A stretch of DNA of 10,656 nucleotides from a candidate division SR1 bacterium (GTDB lineage Bacteria; Patescibacteriota; Gracilibacteria; Absconditabacterales; Absconditicoccaceae). Positions within the stretch are counted from its first letter, which is position 1, and each line of letters begins with the position of its first letter. The stretch is from assembly GCA_002746475.1 (NCBI GenBank), contig PDOX01000045.1, forward strand, positions 1 to 10,656, written 5' to 3'. Below, in pieces: positions 7,128-10,656 of this stretch. The position numbers and the translations under genes were made by a program. Below the pieces are notes generated by a model that saw only the letters and a list, made by a program, of their open reading frames with translations, did not search any database and had not been told where the DNA came from.

Positions 7128-8132
7128 TTATTGAACTGTAACTTTTGTTCCTAGTATTTTTTTATAAATATTCCCTGTAAATGTTTGTTCCTGTTGTCCA
7201 GTTTCTGTATATATTGTTGCAGAAAATTCACCATTACCAAAATCCATATCTATGGTTTTAAATTTAATATGATATAAAAGACATCACATTCCTGTCTCTT
7301 CAATTATATTTTTTCAAAATTTCTTTATTGCATTTTCTTCTATTTGTTTTTTAATTATTTCACTATTTTTAAATCCTGTAATAAATAGACTTGGTTTATC
7401 TACTCACTGACCTATCTCTTCTCAAAATATTGATAATGGACTAAGCTTTTGCTGATTTTTATCAAAAAGATAATAATTTTCTTGATTTCCACAATATTTC
7501 CCTTCATAAGGAAGTCCTGATAATACGATATACTTCTCATTGGCATCAACTACATTAGCACCACATCCCATATTATAAATATATCCATTATTTTTATCTC
7601 TTAGCTTTTGCGTATCATTATCTCCATTAAATATTTCCTCTAATATCATATTATCTTTACATGAATAAGAAAAAATACTCCAACCTGTAAATAATATAGA
7701 ATCCATACACCTTGCTTCAATATTTGGGTAATATTGTGTATAAAATATAGTATTATTTTTTTTAATGTATTCTTTGATTGAAGGATATTCTATTTCACCT
7801 TTCCTATCTCTTTTATTTTTACAAATTTCTGTAAATTTATTTTGAAGTTCTGGATTTATTGAAATAATATTTCTCTTTTCTACATTATTTTCTGGGATTT
7901 CTATTTTTTCTCGTCTCTCTTCTAATTCTTCTAATTTGTTTTCTAATTTATTTTCTAATTCTTCTGTTTTATTTTCTAACTCCTTTACTTTACCCTCTAA
8001 CTTATTTTCTAATTTCACCTCTAATTTACTCTCCCATTCTTCTGTATTATTTTTTTGAATATTACAAGCTGAGAGAAAAAACAGACTTATTCATAATATA
8101 AATAAAGCTGTTAGTCATTTTACCTTACTCAT
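7128..8132 (-). CDS. Coiled-coil lipoprotein, function unknown
   Basis: The protein has 334 residues and six UGA-Gly codons, including both glycines of the signal peptide (6 and 14). It begins MSKVKGLTALFILG and has lipobox LSAC with Cys23, so it should be exported and lipid-anchored. Residues about 33-75 are a charged heptad-like coiled coil built from near-repeats of KLENK and ELEN/ELEE. The rest is a globular Cys-containing domain (CMDSILFTGW, SYSCKDN, YNMGCGANVVDANEKYIVLSG, YCGNQENYYLFD) that I do not recognise; the Cys residues suggest disulphides outside the membrane. The C-terminus (about 235-334) continues past the TGA at 7422 to the TAA at 7128. The start ATG 8132 gives a clean signal peptide. 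It follows the methyltransferase gene by 30 bp on the same strand and could share its transcript. It converges with ABC-F with almost no gap and no visible terminator. Confidence 0.85.
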
Positions 8133-8162
8133 TATTTTTGAAGAGAAAAATATAAAATATTC

Positions 8163-8777
8163 CTACTTATCCAGCAAAATAATCCAACCAAGTAAGTTTC
8201 CTTTTTCTATTACATCAATTTTATGAAATTTGAAAAAAGCTTGATCTGCAAATTTTTCAAGATCTTCTATTCTATAGTTATATTGTTGAATTTTAAATCT
8301 TTCAGCATCCTTTTCTCGTAAAAATTCTCTTCTCTGGATAAAATGCCCAATGATCCATCTCCCTCAAGGTTTGAGAATTCTATAGCATTCATTGAACAAG
8401 TCCTGAATATTTTCGATATGTTCTAAGACAAAAAAACTCGTGATGACATCGATCTCTTCATCAGCAAAAGGAAGTTCCTCCTCTAAATCACAGAGAATTT
8501 TCTCTGCATTATTGGGATGTAATTGCAAAAGTGATTTTGCGATATCACAGGCGATATATCTAGAAAATGGGATATTTTGCAGTTGCTTGAAAATTCTTCC
8601 ATCTCCTGCTCCAAGGTCTAAAAAGGTTGCTGTTGGATCTTTTGGAACAAAACGGGCAAGGTCAATATCTTCGTAAAATCCATCAAGGTGATTATGATAT
8701 TTCCCGTATTCTGTCGCAATACGATTGTATCCCTCTTCTGGAGAAATTATTTTGGTGTGTTTTTGGTTGTAGGACAT
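8163..8777 (-). CDS. Class I SAM-dependent methyltransferase
   Basis: The protein has 204 residues with one UGA-Gly (138). Motif I FLDLGAGDGR (52-61) binds SAM, ACDIAKSLL (76-84) follows with the acidic ribose-binding residue, LCDLEEELPFADEEIDVI (95-112) and SFFVLEHIEN are the next motifs, and LKPGGRWIIG (135-144) closes the core; its first Gly in PGG is UGA. The pattern is that of the Methyltransf_11/UbiE-BioC-like small-molecule enzymes, but the acceptor cannot be read from the sequence. It ends in TAG, the only TAG stop among the annotated genes. It starts 9 bp after the SDR gene on the same strand, so co-transcription with the dehydratase and SDR genes is likely, and it may act on their product. 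Confidence 0.9.
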
Positions 8778-8786
8778 GAGTAGATA

Positions 8787-9596
8787 TTAATATAAATTTT
8801 TGTTGCATGGAATTAACGCATCTTTCTCTTTATCATAAAAAAGAAAATCATCATTAATTATTTCAGGATTATTTTTCATAAGAATTCCACCATCTAATAA
8901 AACAAATTTCCCTTTTGTTCCTTGGGGGTCCTCTAATATTTTTGTTACTACATTGTTAATATTTCACAGAGAAGGTTGTCCATCTTCCATATTTTTTGAA
9001 ATAAATTCATTAAATGAATCTTCTCATTTTTCTTCTTTGAATAAAGATTCCATAGTAGTCCCTTTCACTAGAGATAAACAAAGAATTGTAGGATTCCGAT
9101 GATCATCATTAATAATCAATTCACTAACTAATTTCTTCATATATGCATAATCTTCGTATCATTCTTTAGAATCAAAAATTTGAATTGATGCATTATAAAT
9201 AACTTTTGTATTATTATCTATAATCCCAGCCATACTAAGACGTTCTAAAAGAATAATATTATTAAAATGTAGATTTACTTGATAATCTTTATCATTTATT
9301 TTTTTTATTACATTATGACGACCTAAAGATTTTCACTTATTCATAAATCAACTATTCAAAAATACAGAATTTAATTTTTGTTTTCCATATTTTTCTAAAT
9401 AATTATCAATAAATTTTTTTATAGAATCAATATTTAGAATATCTAAATTCATAAATTCATGAGATTTCTGATGAGATGTTGTTATTAACTTACCATGAAG
9501 TTTATCTTGTTCAGCTAATACTGATGCTATTGACTGTGCTATTTTACTGTTACCAACTCATACTACAAGATCATTTCTATCTATTCTCTCTATCAT
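8787..9596 (-). CDS. Short-chain dehydrogenase/reductase (SDR), visible only with UGA = Gly
   Basis: The protein has 269 residues with six UGA-Gly codons (13, 83, 88, 146, 191, 211). Under the standard code no frame of notable length exists here. The SDR signs are in the classical positions. A cofactor loop VVGVGNSKIAQSIA (11-24) corresponds to TGxxxGIG but lacks the last glycine. LDILNID (52-58) matches the usual N-L-D-V-T. LNSG (80-83) stands for NNAG. NASIQ gives Ser137, and YAYMK gives Tyr150 and Lys154, the standard catalytic spacing. GKFVLLDGG (229-237) is the usual C-terminal strand. It is therefore likely an active NAD(P)H-dependent oxidoreductase; the changed cofactor loop leaves some doubt. 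The gene begins 2 bp after the prephenate dehydratase-type gene and ends 9 bp before the methyltransferase gene. Substrate unknown; the context suggests a product of the neighbouring enzyme. Confidence 0.88.
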
Positions 9597-9598
9597 AA

Positions 9599-10174
9599 TT
9601 AAATTGATATATAATTAAAATTACTTAATACAAGGAATGTTGTTCTGTTAAAAGAACTATCTTCTATATTTTTAAACATAATAGGAATATTATATATTTT
9701 AGCAGCAACATGGGAACAAATTGCTGCAGAATTTTTATCTTTGAGAGACATTTTTGCAGCTATTGATGTTGATGTTGTTGGAACAAAATTCAATCATGAA
9801 AATAGATTCTTATCTAAAAATCTTTTACATTGTTCATAAGCACTAGGATGAGAATAAATACTTTTTATATTTTCAATATTTTTTACCTTAGATACAAAAC
9901 AATGATGTATATTCATATCTATTTCAGTGACAATATTTAGATTGTATTTATCCAGACAATCATGTGTGATCTTTATAGGACCTACAATTTCATTTTCACT
10001 TGGAACAACACCAAAGTCTGCTTCTTTATTGTTTAAAGTTTTAAAAACATCTTCAATTGAATTTAAAGATAAATAAAGAAAATTAATAGAATCAAAATGA
10101 TTTTTTACTACTTGATGAGTATAACTCCCTTCAGGCCCCAAAAAAGCTACCTTTTTTTTAATATTTTTCTCCAT
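9599..10174 (-). CDS. pheA: Prephenate dehydratase-domain protein without ACT domain
   Basis: The protein has 191 residues with one UGA-Gly (127). Prephenate dehydratase converts prephenate to phenylpyruvate in phenylalanine synthesis. The whole catalytic domain is present: VAFLGPEGSYTHQ (9-21), FGVVPSENEIVGPI (54-67), IHHCFVS (89-95), YSHPSAYEQC (107-116), VPTTSTSIAAK (131-141) and AAICSHVAAKIY (150-161). The catalytic TRF motif reads T178-T179-F180 (NRTTF), so the essential Thr is kept but the usual Arg is Thr. There is no chorismate mutase domain and no C-terminal ACT domain, so Phe feedback control is not expected. It starts at ATG 10174, which gives the family's normal beginning, and ends 2 bp before the SDR gene. 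The family is firm. The reaction is less so: bacilysin-type prephenate decarboxylases (BacA) are homologous and also lie next to SDR genes. Confidence 0.88.
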
Positions 10175-10235
10175 TTGATACTATCTATAATAAATATTTA
10201 GTATTATCAAAAACAGATACATAAACAATGACACT

Positions 10236-10631
10236 TTAAAAGAAACTTTTCTCTTCCTCCTGAGGTTGGACGTATTTTTCCATTTTTTCATGAATACGTT
10301 CATCTGGAGAGGAAAGTAGACTATTCAACTCGTTAGATTTTTCTGAAGCTCTTTTGATATGAATATAGTATTTACTCAATTCTGCGACAACGGTTGCCAG
10401 ATCATCATTTTTTTCTAGCAATTCTGTTGTTTTTTCTTTTAAAATAACATTTTGTTGGGTATATTCTTCAAGTTCATTATTGAGATAATCTATTTCTTCA
10501 TTTGCTAATTTGAGGTTTTTTCTCAATTCATCAATGATTTTTGTCGCTCCATATCTGAGATAAAAGAAAAAATATCCCAATGCAACTCCTCCACCAAAGG
10601 CAACTATTAGTGTATATCGCTCCATTCCCAT
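10236..10631 (-). CDS. Membrane-anchored coiled-coil protein, function unknown
   Basis: The protein has 131 residues. One N-terminal transmembrane helix (about 5-26, YTLIVAFGGGVALGYFFFYL) is followed by a long charged coiled coil (about 30-100: IIDELRKNLKLANEEIDYLNNELEEY and onward) and a polar tail ending EEEKSFF. The arrangement resembles the N-terminal anchors of RNase Y-like or division-associated proteins, but no catalytic domain follows and I cannot assign it. The start could be ATG 10631 or ATG 10625 (MERYTL); a TTG also lies just upstream. No UGA codon is used. It lies 61 bp upstream of the dehydratase gene on the same strand, a looser spacing than within the next three genes, so shared transcription is possible but uncertain. 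Confidence 0.78.
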   Translation of the reverse strand: MGMERYTLIVAFGGGVALGYFFFYLRYGATKIIDELRKNLKLANEEIDYLNNELEEYTQQNVILKEKTTELLEKNDDLATVVAELSKYYIHIKRASEKSNELNSLLSSPDERIHEKMEKYVQPQEEEKSFF

Positions 10632-10656
10632 CAAAAAAATATTAGTAATAAATAGT

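Noticed and set aside
10187..10210. Promoter ahead of the dehydratase gene (TTGATA and TATTAT on the minus strand)
   Set aside because: The spacer is only 12 bases, too short for a sigma70-type promoter, and such motifs are common in AT-rich DNA.
1..10656. tRNA, rRNA, integrase or phage genes
   Set aside because: Looked for on both strands; no cloverleaf, rRNA-like segment or recombinase motif was seen.

Overview
The window comes from a bacterium that reads UGA as glycine (genetic code 25). That points to the candidate-phyla lineages Absconditabacteria (SR1) or Gracilibacteria (BD1-5). Under the standard code most genes here look broken. With UGA read as Gly they become full-length proteins, and the restored glycines fall on family-invariant positions: the ABC signature LSGGE, the RuvA helix-hairpin-helix GIG, the MscS pore glycines and the methyltransferase KPGG. 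I count roughly 40 in-frame UGA codons. All ten annotated genes whose stop is settled end in TAA or TAG, none in TGA. The DNA is AT-rich, and no gene has a convincing Shine-Dalgarno site.

Layout. Positions 1-1518 (minus strand) hold an unusual fusion gene: YidD, then the first part of a formyltransferase-like Rossmann domain, a repeat-derived linker, and two RBBP9/YdeN-type serine hydrolase domains. The last domain is interrupted by a +1 frameshift and runs off the left edge. A 92-bp palindromic repeat (1587-1678) separates this from ruvA (1764-2342, minus). Two MscS-type mechanosensitive channel genes follow 26 bp apart (2464-3312 and 3339-4262, minus). Next come a good Rho-independent terminator and a small membrane protein (4444-4677, minus). 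A gene-free stretch (4678-5117) carries two further repeat copies. The only plus-strand gene is a duplicated-ATPase ABC-F protein (5118-7121) with a palindromic repeat inserted in frame near its N-terminus.

The right third is a tightly packed minus-strand block, read from right to left: a membrane-anchored coiled-coil protein (10236-10631), a prephenate dehydratase-domain protein (9599-10174), a short-chain dehydrogenase (8787-9596), a SAM methyltransferase (8163-8777) and a coiled-coil lipoprotein (7128-8132). The dehydratase, dehydrogenase and methyltransferase genes are 2 and 9 bp apart and probably co-transcribed. They may form a small pathway acting on a prephenate-like compound, which would be unexpected in a reduced genome of this kind.

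The most interesting points are the YidD/formyltransferase/hydrolase fusion, the palindromic repeats that sit inside reading frames (two different genes, two repeat families), the dehydratase-dehydrogenase-methyltransferase cluster, and the UGA recoding that hides most of these genes from standard gene finding.
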